From the NCBI RefSeq assembly GCF_901875635.1, contig NZ_CABFMN010000099.1:1-53415 (forward strand): a stretch of DNA of 53,415 bases. The letters run 5' to 3'. A program made the translations under genes and the position numbers. The DNA comes from Xylophilus ampelinus (GTDB lineage Bacteria > Pseudomonadota > Gammaproteobacteria > Burkholderiales > Burkholderiaceae_C). The notes below the pieces were generated by a model. The model had not been told where the DNA came from and did no database searches. It worked only from the letters and a program-made list of their open reading frames with translations. Shown here one piece after another: positions 1-8,405 of this stretch (its first letter is position 1; each line of letters starts with the position of its first letter).

Positions 1-73
1 GCGGCGCCACCGGCGCCTGGATCAGCGTCTCGCACCGGGCGCACACCCACTTGCCGCGAACATGGCGCTCCAC
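1..73 (-). mobile_element. IS66-family transposase (TnpC) fragment, running off the left edge
   Basis: Translated on the minus strand, the first 73 bases give a peptide containing RHVRGKWVCARCETLIQAP. This matches the zinc-ribbon segment (CxxC) that precedes the catalytic part of IS66-type TnpC proteins. Just upstream in frame (above position 73) the peptide no longer resembles TnpC, so the N-terminal part is missing and the element is broken here. The remainder lies beyond the window. Seen directly: the motif and the loss of similarity. Inferred: an IS66 remnant at the edge of a mosaic region. Confidence 0.7.
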
Positions 74-292
74 CGTGTGACCTGCCCCCTTCCGCCGTAC
101 CAATGCCAAAGCGGAAGTCCGAGTTGAAGGTTAATCGATCTTGTTGATGCTGGACACAGGCCGAGTCGTATCGCCAGCGCGCTGGCGATGCATCTCGGCG
201 AACTGCCCTTGGTGGCGAAGCAGCACGACGCGGCCCGAACACACATTGATCCAAGCCGACCAGGATTCATGAGCAGCCCTATGCGCGCATTC

Positions 293-1099
293 TCAGTTCC
301 CGTTGTACCCATGCTCACGAGAGAGCAAGACCTGCTTCCAATGATTTTCACGCTCCACTACCTCTGACGGCTTCGTATGTGTGTCAGCGATTTCCAGTAC
401 CGAGAAGTGGAAGCTCTCGGCTGGCGCCGGACCAGCCTTGTCAATGCGCTGTCGAAGCCTCACGTTGTCGCCGTGGCCGCCCAGGTAGGCGCACCAGCGC
501 GACCAGAAACCTCCTTCACCCGTGGCACTGCCCACATAGAGCTTGCCGTCCTTGTGGTCGGTTATCAAGTAGACGCCAGCAACACTCTCCAGCGCTGAGC
601 GCCATGAAGGAATGGCCTGTCGAACAATCACACCGAGCTCGCCAAAGGTGATGTGTATGTTCTTGAAGCCTGGGAAGTCCCCTAGCTGAAGCCGTTCGCT
701 CTTGACCTCATGAATGACACACGAAGGCGCTACTGTTTCACCGAGGAGGTAGGAGTTGCGGCTAGGCCGTCGAAATTCGCATATGGCCCTGCCTGCCAGG
801 CGCTGCATGTTCGGCATGAGGCTCAGGTCATATTCGAAGTGGTCTTCAACCCTCTTACTACCACCGCGAGAGTAGCTCCCCACGTAGAGCCAGCGATTGG
901 GTTCTTTGAGCTGAATGAGCGAGACGACGTACTCGCGCTCAAAGTTGCGCTTTGACTGCCAGCTCTGCCAGGAATCGAACTCCCCTTTAAAGTACACGTC
1001 GAGCGGGTTGTCATGGCCGTTCCAGCCGGCCAAGTGGACCTTGCAGCGCCCAGGATCGAGCTCAGGCGATTCGAGTTTCAACAGGTCAAAGAGCAGCAT
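293..1099 (-). CDS. GIY-YIG nuclease family protein
   Basis: This 268-residue protein carries a GIY-YIG-type domain in its C-terminal third. The segment GVYLITDHKDGKLYVGSAT holds the two beta strands with the GVY...YVG signature, followed by the conserved Arg region (FWSRW) and a late Glu/Asn region (ERENHWK...GYNGN). GIY-YIG domains make single metal-dependent DNA cuts; members of this stand-alone type have no assigned role. The N-terminal ~165 residues match no domain I recognise and may bind DNA or a partner. It lies alone in the mosaic left region, next to an IS66 fragment. The ATG at 1099 is the only good start. A restriction or mobile-element role is possible but not shown. Confidence 0.75.
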   Translation of the reverse strand: MLLFDLLKLESPELDPGRCKVHLAGWNGHDNPLDVYFKGEFDSWQSWQSKRNFEREYVVSLIQLKEPNRWLYVGSYSRGGSKRVEDHFEYDLSLMPNMQRLAGRAICEFRRPSRNSYLLGETVAPSCVIHEVKSERLQLGDFPGFKNIHITFGELGVIVRQAIPSWRSALESVAGVYLITDHKDGKLYVGSATGEGGFWSRWCAYLGGHGDNVRLRQRIDKAGPAPAESFHFSVLEIADTHTKPSEVVERENHWKQVLLSREHGYNGN

Positions 1100-1263
1100 T
1101 CAATCCTTCACTTCGGTGAGATATACGTCACGCTTTCGCGTCTGCTTAGTCAAGCAGTTGAAAGCGCTTGGAAGACCGTGAGACAGTTTCGACTGGGGTT
1201 GCTCTCCTTGTCGGGTTTCCAAGGCCTTACACCGCTTTCCCCTCCTCCCTGGCAACTCCCTTC

Positions 1264-1290
1264 AGCCTGCTTCGCGCAGGCTTTTTCTTT
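1264..1290 (+). terminator. Rho-independent terminator without an obvious gene
   Basis: The arms AGCCTGC and GCAGGCT pair perfectly around a short TTCGC loop and are followed by TTTTTC. The T-run is on the plus strand, so it would stop rightward transcription, but no plus-strand gene ends here: the gene to the left is on the minus strand. It may be left over from a lost neighbour, or it may insulate the Excalibur gene to its right. Confidence 0.55.
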
Positions 1291-1299
1291 GCGCGACCC

Positions 1300-1491
1300 T
1301 CAAATCCCGGCCTGAACGCGCAGGCGTGCGAGCGCGCCTTGCTTGCGTCCTTCGGCGCGCGCTTCCTCTGGCGTGGCGAAGGATGGACATGGTGGAATCG
1401 TTGGTTCTGGCGGATTCGGCTGCGAGCTATGCGCTACCCACCCTCCTCGAAAACCTTCAGCCCATGCTGCTTCAACATTCTGCTCACTCAC
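1300..1491 (-). CDS. Small hypothetical protein
   Basis: A 63-residue ORF begins with GTG at 1491, preceded at good spacing by GAGGAG. An in-frame ATG at 1521 has no such site. The product has a Trp-containing N-terminus (AAWAEGFRGGW), a proline-rich middle and a charged C-terminus (EEARAEGRKQGALARL). This composition resembles small phage or plasmid proteins of unknown role. No domain is recognised. It is the only minus-strand gene between the GIY-YIG gene and the Excalibur gene. Confidence 0.45.
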   Translation of the reverse strand: MSEQNVEAAWAEGFRGGWVAHSSQPNPPEPTIPPCPSFATPEEARAEGRKQGALARLRVQAGI

Positions 1492-1567
1492 TTTTCTCTC
1501 CTCGATGGAAGTGCTGACCATACGCTGAATGTAAGATAGTGTAAGCGCACTCTAGCAGGAGGCTACC

Positions 1568-1849
1568 GTGTTTCGACTCGTCCTTTTGGTTGCTCTCACC
1601 CTTGCGGCTTGGAAAGGCTTCGAGCACTACCAAGAAGAGAGGATGGCCACGGCCCCATCATCTTCTCCAGCCCTCACCCTGAAGAGCTCCAGCCAACCCT
1701 CCCAGGGGTTTAGCTGCGACGGTCGAAAGTACTGTTCGCAAATGACTTCATGCGCCGAGGCCACCTACTTCCTCAAGAATTGTCCAGGCGTGAAGATGGA
1801 TGGCGACGGCGACGGCGTACCCTGCGAACAACAATGGTGTCGGCCGTGA
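1568..1849 (+). CDS. Excalibur calcium-binding domain protein, membrane-anchored or secreted
   Basis: The GTG start at 1568 is preceded by a strong AGGAGG at 1557-1562. The 93-residue product begins with a hydrophobic stretch (FRLVLLVALTLAAW) that should act as a signal peptide or anchor, then has a Ser/Pro linker. The Excalibur domain spans about residues 49-92: four cysteines and a calcium-loop-like DGDGDGVPCE. The domain occurs in many extracellular bacterial proteins, often with nucleases or cold-shock domains; its function alone is unclear. The gene abuts the broken end of the fahA fragment, so it belongs to the sequence that replaced the rest of that operon. Confidence 0.8.
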   Translation: MFRLVLLVALTLAAWKGFEHYQEERMATAPSSSPALTLKSSSQPSQGFSCDGRKYCSQMTSCAEATYFLKNCPGVKMDGDGDGVPCEQQWCRP

Positions 1850-1899
1850 AAAGACTTGCGTTGATTTGTCTCGCCGGAATGTGCGCAAGCAGCCGCTCC

Positions 1900-2203
1900 A
1901 GCGCTCCTGCTGGCGGCTGCCTGCGGCCAGGCCGGCCGAGATTTCAGCCCGCAGGGCGCGCCGTTCGCCGACACCGGCAGCCATCAGCGCATTCATGTCA
2001 TCGCTATCGACCAAACCGGCGGTCTGCAGGTCGAGCACCCGGTCGCCGATCGCCACGCCGATGCGCCACTCGTCGGGACCCTGCCCCGGCTGTCGGAAGC
2101 GACCGAACGGCAGGTTCTGGATCGGGAAATCAATGCCCGGCATGTTGGCCGAGGGAACCCAGCTGCGCAGCTCGGGGGCGAGGGTGGCGTCGGATGTGGT
2201 CAT
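1900..2203 (-). pseudogene. fahA: fumarylacetoacetase, 5' fragment
   Basis: The ATG at 2203 overlaps the TGA of the preceding hmgA frame (ATGA), the arrangement expected for an intact hmgA-fahA operon. About 100 residues match the N-terminal domain of fumarylacetoacetase (PELRSWV, FPIQNLPFGRF, IGVAIGDRVLDL). Similarity then stops near position 1900, and the frame runs on into unrelated sequence. The catalytic C-terminal domain (most of a usual ~430 residues) is absent, so no enzyme can be made. The breakpoint lies between about 1850 and 1910, next to the end of the Excalibur gene. Confidence 0.8.
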
Positions 2204-3363
2204 GGCTGGAAGTTGTCCTTCAGACCGGCCCAGCAGTCGGCGTAGTCGACGTCGAGGGCTGGCGAGGCGAGTGCATTGGCGGTCGGGATGAAGCGGTAGC
2301 GGCTCTCGAACATGAAAGCCAGGGTGTTGTCGAGTTTCTGCGGCGCGAGCGTGGCGTTGGTAGCCTTGGTGAAGGCCTCTTCGTCGGGTCCGTGGGGCAC
2401 CATCGCGTTGTGCAGGCTGGCACCCCCTGGCCGGAAGCCGCCGGGCTTGGCGTCGTACTCGCCGTAGACCAGGCCCATGAACTCGCTCATCATGTTGCGG
2501 TGGTACCAGTGCGGACGAAAGGTTTTCTCCATCACCAGCCAGCGCGGCGGAAAGATCACAAAATCGCAATTGGCGGTGCCCGGTGTGTCGCTCGGCGAAG
2601 TCAGCACGGTGAAGATGGAGGGGTCGGGGTGATCGAAGCTAATCGAGCCGATCGTCATGAAGTGGGCGGTGTCGTACTTCACCGGCGCCAGGTTGCCGTG
2701 CCAGGCCACCACGTTGAAGGGCGAGTGCTGCATCGACGCCCGCCAAAAGCAGCCGCTGGCCTTCTTGACCAGCTCATAGTCGCCCGGCGCGTCTTCGAAG
2801 GCTGCCACCGGCGCCAGGAAATCGCGCGCATTGGCCAAGCCATTGGAGCCGATGGGGCCCAGCTCCGGCAGGCGAAACTGCGCACCGTAGTTTTCGCAGA
2901 TGTAGCCGCGCGAGGGGCCATCCGGCAGCGCCACCTTGAAGGTGACGCCGCGCGGAATCACGGCGATCTCCCCGGGACGCACCGCGAGTACACCCATCTC
3001 GGTGGTGAGCACCAGCTGGCCTTGCTGCGGCACCAGCAGCATCTCGCCGTCGGCATTGACGAAGGCCCGGCGCTCCATCGAGCGATCGGCGACGTAGAGA
3101 TGGGCGGCAACGCCGTTTTGCAGTTCCGCGTCGCCGTTGGCTGCCAGCGTGCGCACTCCGTCGATGAAGTCGCAGCCGGCGGTATCCACCGGCAGGGGAT
3201 GCCATCGCATCGGCTCCGGGGCTGGGGCTTGGCGGCAACCGGCGCCGGTTTCCCATTGGGGCTGCGAGTAGGCTTGGTAGCGTCCCGACACTACCGAGGG
3301 CTGCCGTCGGTACATCCAGCTGCGCCGGTTTTCGTTGCGGGGCGCCGTGAACGCAGTGCCGGA
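2200..3363 (-). pseudogene. hmgA: homogentisate 1,2-dioxygenase, 5'-truncated
   Basis: The frame reads as HmgA from [15 protein letters not shown] (about residue 40-45 of a usual ~435) to a normal C-terminus. The iron-site region is present ([27 protein letters not shown]). Upstream of about 3363 the same frame continues into sequence unlike HmgA, so the native start and first 40-odd residues are gone. An internal ATG at 3315 could start a shorter product, but it would lack the N-terminal strand region. The enzyme opens the homogentisate ring in tyrosine breakdown. With the clipped fahA behind it, this is a stranded operon piece. Positions 3364-3540 hold no gene I recognise. Confidence 0.8.
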
Positions 3364-3540
3364 AATCAGCCACTGGCGTGCGAGGCGGACCGCTTCGGAC
3401 CGCCATGGGCGACGCCCCAGCAGTGACCAGCCGGGATATCGACGAAGCCGGCGCGCACGATGACGGCGGTGCAGCTCGGTGGAACAGCCGGGGTCAGCAT
3501 GTCCAAGTGCTGCGACTGCCGTTGCGCTTCCGTCGTCGCC

Positions 3541-4323
3541 TTATCGGGATGAAGACGAGCCAGGCTTCGGCCGCGCCAGATATTCGGCAAAGGCCTCCTT
3601 CTGCCCGGGCGTCGAGAACATCGCGTTTGACAACCGCCGCTCGAACATCACGCCGTCACTCAACCCTGTCTCGAACGAACGGTTGACCGCTTCCTTGGCC
3701 GCCATCACGGCGATTCGAGAGAACTGCGAGATCACCAACGCCGCTGCGAGCGCCTCGTCGGCGAGCGTCTCAACCGGCACCACACGGCTTACCAGGCCCG
3801 CGCGCTCGGCCTCGGCGGCATCCATCAAGCGGCCGGTGAGGACCATGTCCATGGTCTTGCTTTTGCCGACCGCGCGCGGCAGCCGTTGCGTGCCGCCGGC
3901 GCCTGGAATGACGCCCAGCTTGATCTCGGGCTGCCCGAACTTCGCGTTGTCGGCCGCGATGACGAAATCGCACATCATCGCCAGCTCGCACCCGCCGCCG
4001 AGCGCAAACCCGCTCACAGCGGCGATCACTGGCTTGCGGACGCTGCGGATGGTCTCCCAGTTGCGCGTAATGTAGTTGCCTTTGTAGGCGTCGGCAAAGG
4101 TGAGATCCGCCATCGCCCCGATGTCCGCACCCGCGGCAAAGGCACGCTCGTTTCCGGTCAGGATGATGCAGCCGATCGCGTCGTCGCCATCCAGCGCGGT
4201 CAGTGCGACTCCGAGCTCGGTCATCAACGCGTCGTTGAGCGCGTTCAAGACCTTCGGCCGGTCAAGGGTGATGATCCCGACCCTGCCGCCCTCGGTACGC
4301 ACCCTGAGACATTGGAAGCTCAT
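3541..4323 (-). CDS. Enoyl-CoA hydratase/isomerase (crotonase family)
   Basis: This 260-residue crotonase has the family length. The oxyanion-hole segment is AFAAGADIGAM. Both catalytic glutamates typical of hydratases are visible, in GGCELAMM (about residue 119) and GQPEIKLGVIPGAGGTQ (about residue 139). It should hydrate a 2-enoyl-CoA to the 3-hydroxyacyl-CoA in the cytoplasm. The ATG directly follows the stop of the acyl-CoA ligase (TGAATG, no gap), so it is the last gene of a tctC-ligase-hydratase operon. The C-terminus (PKPGSSSSR) differs from the usual basic tail. The substrate is unknown; an aromatic side chain or ring-cleavage product fits the context. Confidence 0.88.
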   Translation of the reverse strand: MSFQCLRVRTEGGRVGIITLDRPKVLNALNDALMTELGVALTALDGDDAIGCIILTGNERAFAAGADIGAMADLTFADAYKGNYITRNWETIRSVRKPVIAAVSGFALGGGCELAMMCDFVIAADNAKFGQPEIKLGVIPGAGGTQRLPRAVGKSKTMDMVLTGRLMDAAEAERAGLVSRVVPVETLADEALAAALVISQFSRIAVMAAKEAVNRSFETGLSDGVMFERRLSNAMFSTPGQKEAFAEYLARPKPGSSSSR

Positions 4324-5907
4324 TCAACCTCGCCAGACGGACGCAGGCAACGACTTCACCGCGGCCACGACCGCCTTCCTGTCGGTCTTGCCGATCGGGG
4401 TTTTGGGAATGAAGTCGACGAAGTGAACCGCGACCGGCACTTTGTAGCGCGCAAGATGGGCGCTGCAGTACTGCATGACGTCAGCGTCGGAGAGTTGCGC
4501 TGGAGTGTCCGTCACCACGCAGGCATGCACGGCCTCGCCTCGCTTCGCATCGAGCATGCCCACGACCGCACAGTCGATGACGCCGGGCATTTTGAACAGC
4601 AGATTCTCGATTTCCTGGGGATAGACGTTGAATCCGCTGACAAGGATCAGGTCTTTCGCCCGGCCTCGGATGAAGATGTATCCATCCTGGTCGATCGCCC
4701 CGAGGTCGCCGGTGTAGAGCCACCCGTCCTTCAGGACCTCCTGCGTCGCCTCCGGCGCGTTCCGGTAGCCCAGCATCATCTGCGGGCCTCGCGCCCTGAT
4801 CTCCCCCACCATTTCCGTCCCGGACTCCGACTTCACCTCCCCGGCGGCCACCAGTTCGATCTCCGTTCCTGGCAACGGCAGCCCCACCGAGTTTGGCTTG
4901 CGCAAGCCGAAGCGGGGATTGAATGTCAGGATCCCTGAACTCTCAGTGAGCCCGTAGCCTTCGACGATAGGCGCGCTCGAGAGTTTTTCCCAGGCGCTGC
5001 GAATCTCGCCAGGCAGGGGTGCCGACCCTGAGAAACTCGCCTGGAGCGAGGAAAGGTCAGGCGGCTCGCCGCTTTGGTACGAGACGAGCTGCGCATAGGC
5101 AGAGGGCGTCCCGGCGAACAGGCTGATCTTCTCGGCGGCGATCGTGGCGAACACGGCATCCGGAGTAAAGCGAGGGAGGATGACCAGCGCGCCGCCGCTG
5201 CCGAGGGCCGCGTACATGGCCATGGTGGCGGCATAGCCATGGAACAGCGGAGTGATGCAGAGAATGCGGTCCCTTCCCTGCACCATGGGCACCAGCAGGG
5301 CACGCTGGCACACATTCACCGCCATCGTGCGATGGGTGAGCACCACCCCCTTCGGCCTCCCGGTGGTGCCTCCTGTGTACTGGATCGAGGCGATGCTGTC
5401 CATGTCCGGCCGCTTCGCTCTTAGAGCCTGGCCCGGCTGCGCCATGTCGAAGTGCCGCGCTGTCAGAACCAGCGCCGCGGCCTCCGTGTGCGCCGTCAAC
5501 GTCGAGTGGTGCTCCTTTTCTTCGTTCACGCCGCAGATACAAAAGCGCACTGCCCCTGCCTCGAGGATGGCCGCCAGTTCCGACGCCGTGTACCGTGGAT
5601 TCATCGGAACCGCCTGCACACCGGCTGCGAAGCAAGCGTAGAGCGCGCAAACGTACTCGGGGCCGTTTTGCAGCAGGATGCCTACGCGCTTGTTTTCGTT
5701 CGTGACCCTGTCAGCAATCAGGGCGGACAGCTGGCGCAGCGCCTGTTCCAGCCGGCGGTAGGTGATGCGCTGTTCACCGCAGACAATCGCCTCGTGGTCT
5801 GGGAAGGCATCCGCGGACCTCTCGAACATGGTGAGAATTGAATCCACCCCCTCGTCGAAAAGCGCACCGGCAGATGCCCGGACCGACGTTTCATTGTTCA
5901 TGGACAT
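4324..5907 (-). CDS. AMP-binding acyl-CoA ligase
   Basis: An adenylate-forming enzyme of about 527 residues. The P-loop-like motif is YTGGTTGRPKGV, the A5-type motif EGYGLTE, the hinge motif GWLYTGDLG, and the C-terminal catalytic lysine lies in TPIGKTDRK. It should activate a carboxylic acid to its CoA thioester using ATP. The frame is open further upstream, but the ATG at 5907 (or 5901) begins just 8 bases after the tctC stop, so translation probably starts there. The order binding protein / ligase / enoyl-CoA hydratase suggests capture, activation and beta-oxidation of one acid. It resembles the ligase at 27933-29468 closely (shared LFAG, GYGLTE and NPRxG segments), suggesting paralogues. 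Confidence 0.88.
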   Translation of the reverse strand: MSMNNETSVRASAGALFDEGVDSILTMFERSADAFPDHEAIVCGEQRITYRRLEQALRQLSALIADRVTNENKRVGILLQNGPEYVCALYACFAAGVQAVPMNPRYTASELAAILEAGAVRFCICGVNEEKEHHSTLTAHTEAAALVLTARHFDMAQPGQALRAKRPDMDSIASIQYTGGTTGRPKGVVLTHRTMAVNVCQRALLVPMVQGRDRILCITPLFHGYAATMAMYAALGSGGALVILPRFTPDAVFATIAAEKISLFAGTPSAYAQLVSYQSGEPPDLSSLQASFSGSAPLPGEIRSAWEKLSSAPIVEGYGLTESSGILTFNPRFGLRKPNSVGLPLPGTEIELVAAGEVKSESGTEMVGEIRARGPQMMLGYRNAPEATQEVLKDGWLYTGDLGAIDQDGYIFIRGRAKDLILVSGFNVYPQEIENLLFKMPGVIDCAVVGMLDAKRGEAVHACVVTDTPAQLSDADVMQYCSAHLARYKVPVAVHFVDFIPKTPIGKTDRKAVVAAVKSLPASVWRG

Positions 5908-5915
5908 GCCGCGAG

Positions 5916-6899
5916 TCAGTTGACCTTCATTCCGATCTGTCTGATCAGCCTTCCCCACTGCTGTGCGTCCTTCCTGATCTGCCCGTGAAGATCTTCTGGC
6001 GACCCGAGGGAAGGCTCTATACCCAGCTCCGTCAGCTGGGCGACGACTGCCGGCGTCTTCAGGACGGTCGCCAGGGCGGTATGGACCTTCGCGACAACGA
6101 CTTTGGAGGTTCCTGGGGGAGCCACGATGGCTGACCAGACCGACGACCCGAAGTCCTTGACTCCAGCCTCGGCAAGGGTGGGCAGTTCGGGAGCTTGTGG
6201 CAGCCGGGCGACGCCCGTCACGGCCAGCACCTTCAGCTTTCCGCTGCGCCAGTGGGGCAACACCGACGAAGCGCCTTCGAATCCCATGCTGACTTCGTTG
6301 GCCAGCAACGCCTTGAGGCCTTCACCTCCGCCCTTGTAGGGTATCGCGTTCAGCTTCAGGTCCGTGAGCCTGCCAAAGTGCTCGCCAGCCAGCTGCATTG
6401 GAATCGAACTTGCCGTGAAATCCATACCGCCTGGTCGTCCCTTCGCGTAGGCAATGAGCTCGGAAACGGTATTGGCTGGCACGGCTGGATTGACCGCGAG
6501 CACGGCATGCATGTAGGCGATGCGGCCGACCGGCGCGAAGCCCTCGGGGTCGTACGGTAGCTTGCTATACAACGACGGATTCATGGTCAACGTCGAATCC
6601 TGGGCCAGGAACAGCGTGTACCCGTCGTTGAGCTTGTTCCACACGTCCTGCGCCGCAATGATCGTGTTGGCGCCTGGCTTGTTCTCGATGACGATCGTTT
6701 GACCCAGCTCCTTGCCCAGCGGCCCGGCCACGATCCTGGCGAAGGCATCCGTGGGGCCCCCCGGAGGAAAAGGCACGACCAAACGGATGGCCCTGCTCGG
6801 GTAGACATCGTCCGCAGCCCACGTGAACTGAAGGGGCGCCAGCGCGGCCACTCCGACCGTGAGCGCAGCAAATTTTTTCCAGAGATTCGCAGGGGACAT
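5916..6899 (-). CDS. Bug/TctC-type tripartite tricarboxylate transporter binding protein
   Basis: A 327-residue periplasmic binding protein. The start at ATG 6899 has AAGGAG (6905-6910) at good spacing; the open frame extends further upstream without such support. The N-terminus is a signal peptide (KKFAALTVGVAALAPLQFTWA). Family signatures follow: YPSRAIRLVVPFPPGGPTD, IENKPGAN and DGYTLFLA. Bug proteins bind small carboxylates or aromatic acids. No TctA/TctB membrane partners lie in the window, as is usual for orphan Bug genes in Burkholderiales. It leads an operon with an acyl-CoA ligase and hydratase. A candidate operator lies about 100 bases upstream. Confidence 0.9.
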   Translation of the reverse strand: MSPANLWKKFAALTVGVAALAPLQFTWAADDVYPSRAIRLVVPFPPGGPTDAFARIVAGPLGKELGQTIVIENKPGANTIIAAQDVWNKLNDGYTLFLAQDSTLTMNPSLYSKLPYDPEGFAPVGRIAYMHAVLAVNPAVPANTVSELIAYAKGRPGGMDFTASSIPMQLAGEHFGRLTDLKLNAIPYKGGGEGLKALLANEVSMGFEGASSVLPHWRSGKLKVLAVTGVARLPQAPELPTLAEAGVKDFGSSVWSAIVAPPGTSKVVVAKVHTALATVLKTPAVVAQLTELGIEPSLGSPEDLHGQIRKDAQQWGRLIRQIGMKVN

Positions 6900-6995
6900 C
6901 GGGACTCCTTGAGACGAGGTCGGAAACGATGGCTGTTTGCCGACGGACAGTCTCCGCGCGTCACGCGACCTGCACAATCCTTGATTACCATTATC

Positions 6996-7017
6996 CGTAT
7001 GTGTATGGGTGTATACG
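6996..7017. promoter_or_regulatory. Candidate operator A (upstream of tctC/ligase/hydratase operon)
   Basis: An A/T-rich island in GC-rich DNA contains TATGGGTGTATAC, flanked by the inverted arms CGTAT and ATACG. It shares TATGGGTGT exactly with site D (29563-29584) and is similar to sites B and C. It sits 97 bases before the tctC start. GntR/HutC-type regulators commonly bind sites built on GT-N-TA-N-AC, and GTGTATAC here is close to that. Assignment to the GntR protein at 15146 is inference. Confidence 0.5.
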
Positions 7018-7184
7018 AATGGCGTCCAGGGCGAACGTGCGCCCCACCGCACACTGGTGAGGACCAACATCGCAGCCAGCGCGCCTGCCATGCCGATGGC
7101 CGCACGCGACGGTGCCGGGTCTGGCCGGGTTCGCTTGGGGGCCGGCGCGCATGCCGTCGGAACGACCCTGGGCGCCCTGCGGGT

Positions 7185-8405
7185 TCAGTTGCCGCGTCGC
7201 ACTTGTGCCAGGACGTCGCGCAAGCCGGCCGCCTCCGCGAGCACGGAGGCATGGACCTCGGCCTTGGCGGCGATCAGCTGTCGCAGCGGACCGAGCTCGC
7301 GGCCGGCGTTGACTCCGACGGCTCCTGCAACGCGGCCGTCCACCATGCTGATGGCGACGAAGCTGGAGCGCTCGCGGCTGCCGCGCCAGACGAGATGCCC
7401 CTCGGCAGCAAGTCGCCCCAGCACCTGGATGCTGAGCCCGTACTGCTCCGTCCAGAACCAAGGCAGGGGCCGCGCGGGAATCGGCGCGCCGGCAATCGCG
7501 GCAGCCACGAGCGCGCCTTGATAATCGGCGTTTTGCCAGCTCTCCACCCGGCGAGATCGGCCGTCCACGGGGTCCACGACGGCTGCAACGTCGCCGATGG
7601 CGTAAACGTCGGCTGCGGAGCTCCGGCATAGCGCGTCGACCACGATTCCGCCTTGCACGGCGAGTCCCGCCTCCTCGGCCAGCCGCGTGTTCGGCTGCAT
7701 GCCGATTGCGGTGACAAGGCAGTCTGCGTCGACCTGGAGGCCATCCGCGATCACGGAAAAGCCGCCCGCCTCGGTCTCCCTCGTCTCGGTCACGACCGCT
7801 CCGCAGTGGATCCGGGTACCGCGGGCGACGTGCAGCGCCTGCAGCCATTCACTCAACTCGGCCGGCAGCACGGCGGACAGCAGCCGGGGAGCCGCCTCCA
7901 GCACCACGGCCTCGAGTCCCCGGCTCCTGGCGCTCGCCGCAATTTCCAGCCCGAGGAATCCGCCTCCCACCACGCACACCGACCGCGCCACGGCGAAACG
8001 CTCCGCCAGCTTCAGGGCGTCGGCGACCGTGCGCAGGGTCATGCCGGCTACCGCCTGCCGGGCGCGGCCTCCCGTGGCGATCACCAGTTGCCCGTAACCG
8101 AGCGTCGCCCCGGACGCGAGGTGCACCAGGTGGGCCGCCGGATCGATGCGGACCGCTTGCTCTCCGAGCACCAGATCGACATCCTGCGCACTCCACCAGT
8201 CGGACCCAGTGAAGTGCATTGGCGCTGGCGACGGCACCTGCGTCAGAAAGTCCTTGGACAACGGCGGCCGCTCGTACGGGGGAATCGTTTCGTCACCCAA
8301 CAGGGTCACGCGGCCCGCATACCCGAGTTCCCGCAGTCCACGCGCGACTGCCATCGCGGCCTGCCCCGCCCCGACAACCAGTGTGTCCGAGTGATTCGGC
8401 GGCAT
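7185..8405 (-). CDS. FAD/NAD(P)-dependent ferredoxin reductase of a Rieske dioxygenase system
   Basis: This 406-residue flavoprotein matches the reductase component of three-component ring-hydroxylating oxygenases. The FAD motif is VVGAGQAAMAVA, then PPYERPPLSKDFL. The NAD motif is CVVGGGFLGLEIA (about residues 145-157), and the second FAD motif is YAIGDVA. It should pass electrons from NAD(P)H to the Rieske ferredoxin at 15917-16228. Its start overlaps the stop of the FAD oxidase (TGATG), showing translational coupling at the end of the Liv operon. It is encoded more than 7 kb from its probable oxygenase partners but within the same cluster. Confidence 0.88.
   Translation of the reverse strand: MPPNHSDTLVVGAGQAAMAVARGLRELGYAGRVTLLGDETIPPYERPPLSKDFLTQVPSPAPMHFTGSDWWSAQDVDLVLGEQAVRIDPAAHLVHLASGATLGYGQLVIATGGRARQAVAGMTLRTVADALKLAERFAVARSVCVVGGGFLGLEIAASARSRGLEAVVLEAAPRLLSAVLPAELSEWLQALHVARGTRIHCGAVVTETRETEAGGFSVIADGLQVDADCLVTAIGMQPNTRLAEEAGLAVQGGIVVDALCRSSAADVYAIGDVAAVVDPVDGRSRRVESWQNADYQGALVAAAIAGAPIPARPLPWFWTEQYGLSIQVLGRLAAEGHLVWRGSRERSSFVAISMVDGRVAGAVGVNAGRELGPLRQLIAAKAEVHASVLAEAAGLRDVLAQVRRGN

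Noticed and set aside
1168..1290. tRNA or tmRNA remnant before the terminator at 1264
   Set aside because: The sequence before the hairpin has no pairing that fits a tRNA arm set.
1750..3426. 558-codon plus-strand frame across hmgA/fahA
   Set aside because: The minus-strand frames carry clear HmgA and FahA sequence; the plus frame has none.
7018..7184. Upstream extension of tctC to 7091 as a membrane-anchored N-terminus
   Set aside because: The start at 6899 has a good ribosome site and a proper signal peptide; the extension crosses operator A and shows no family similarity.
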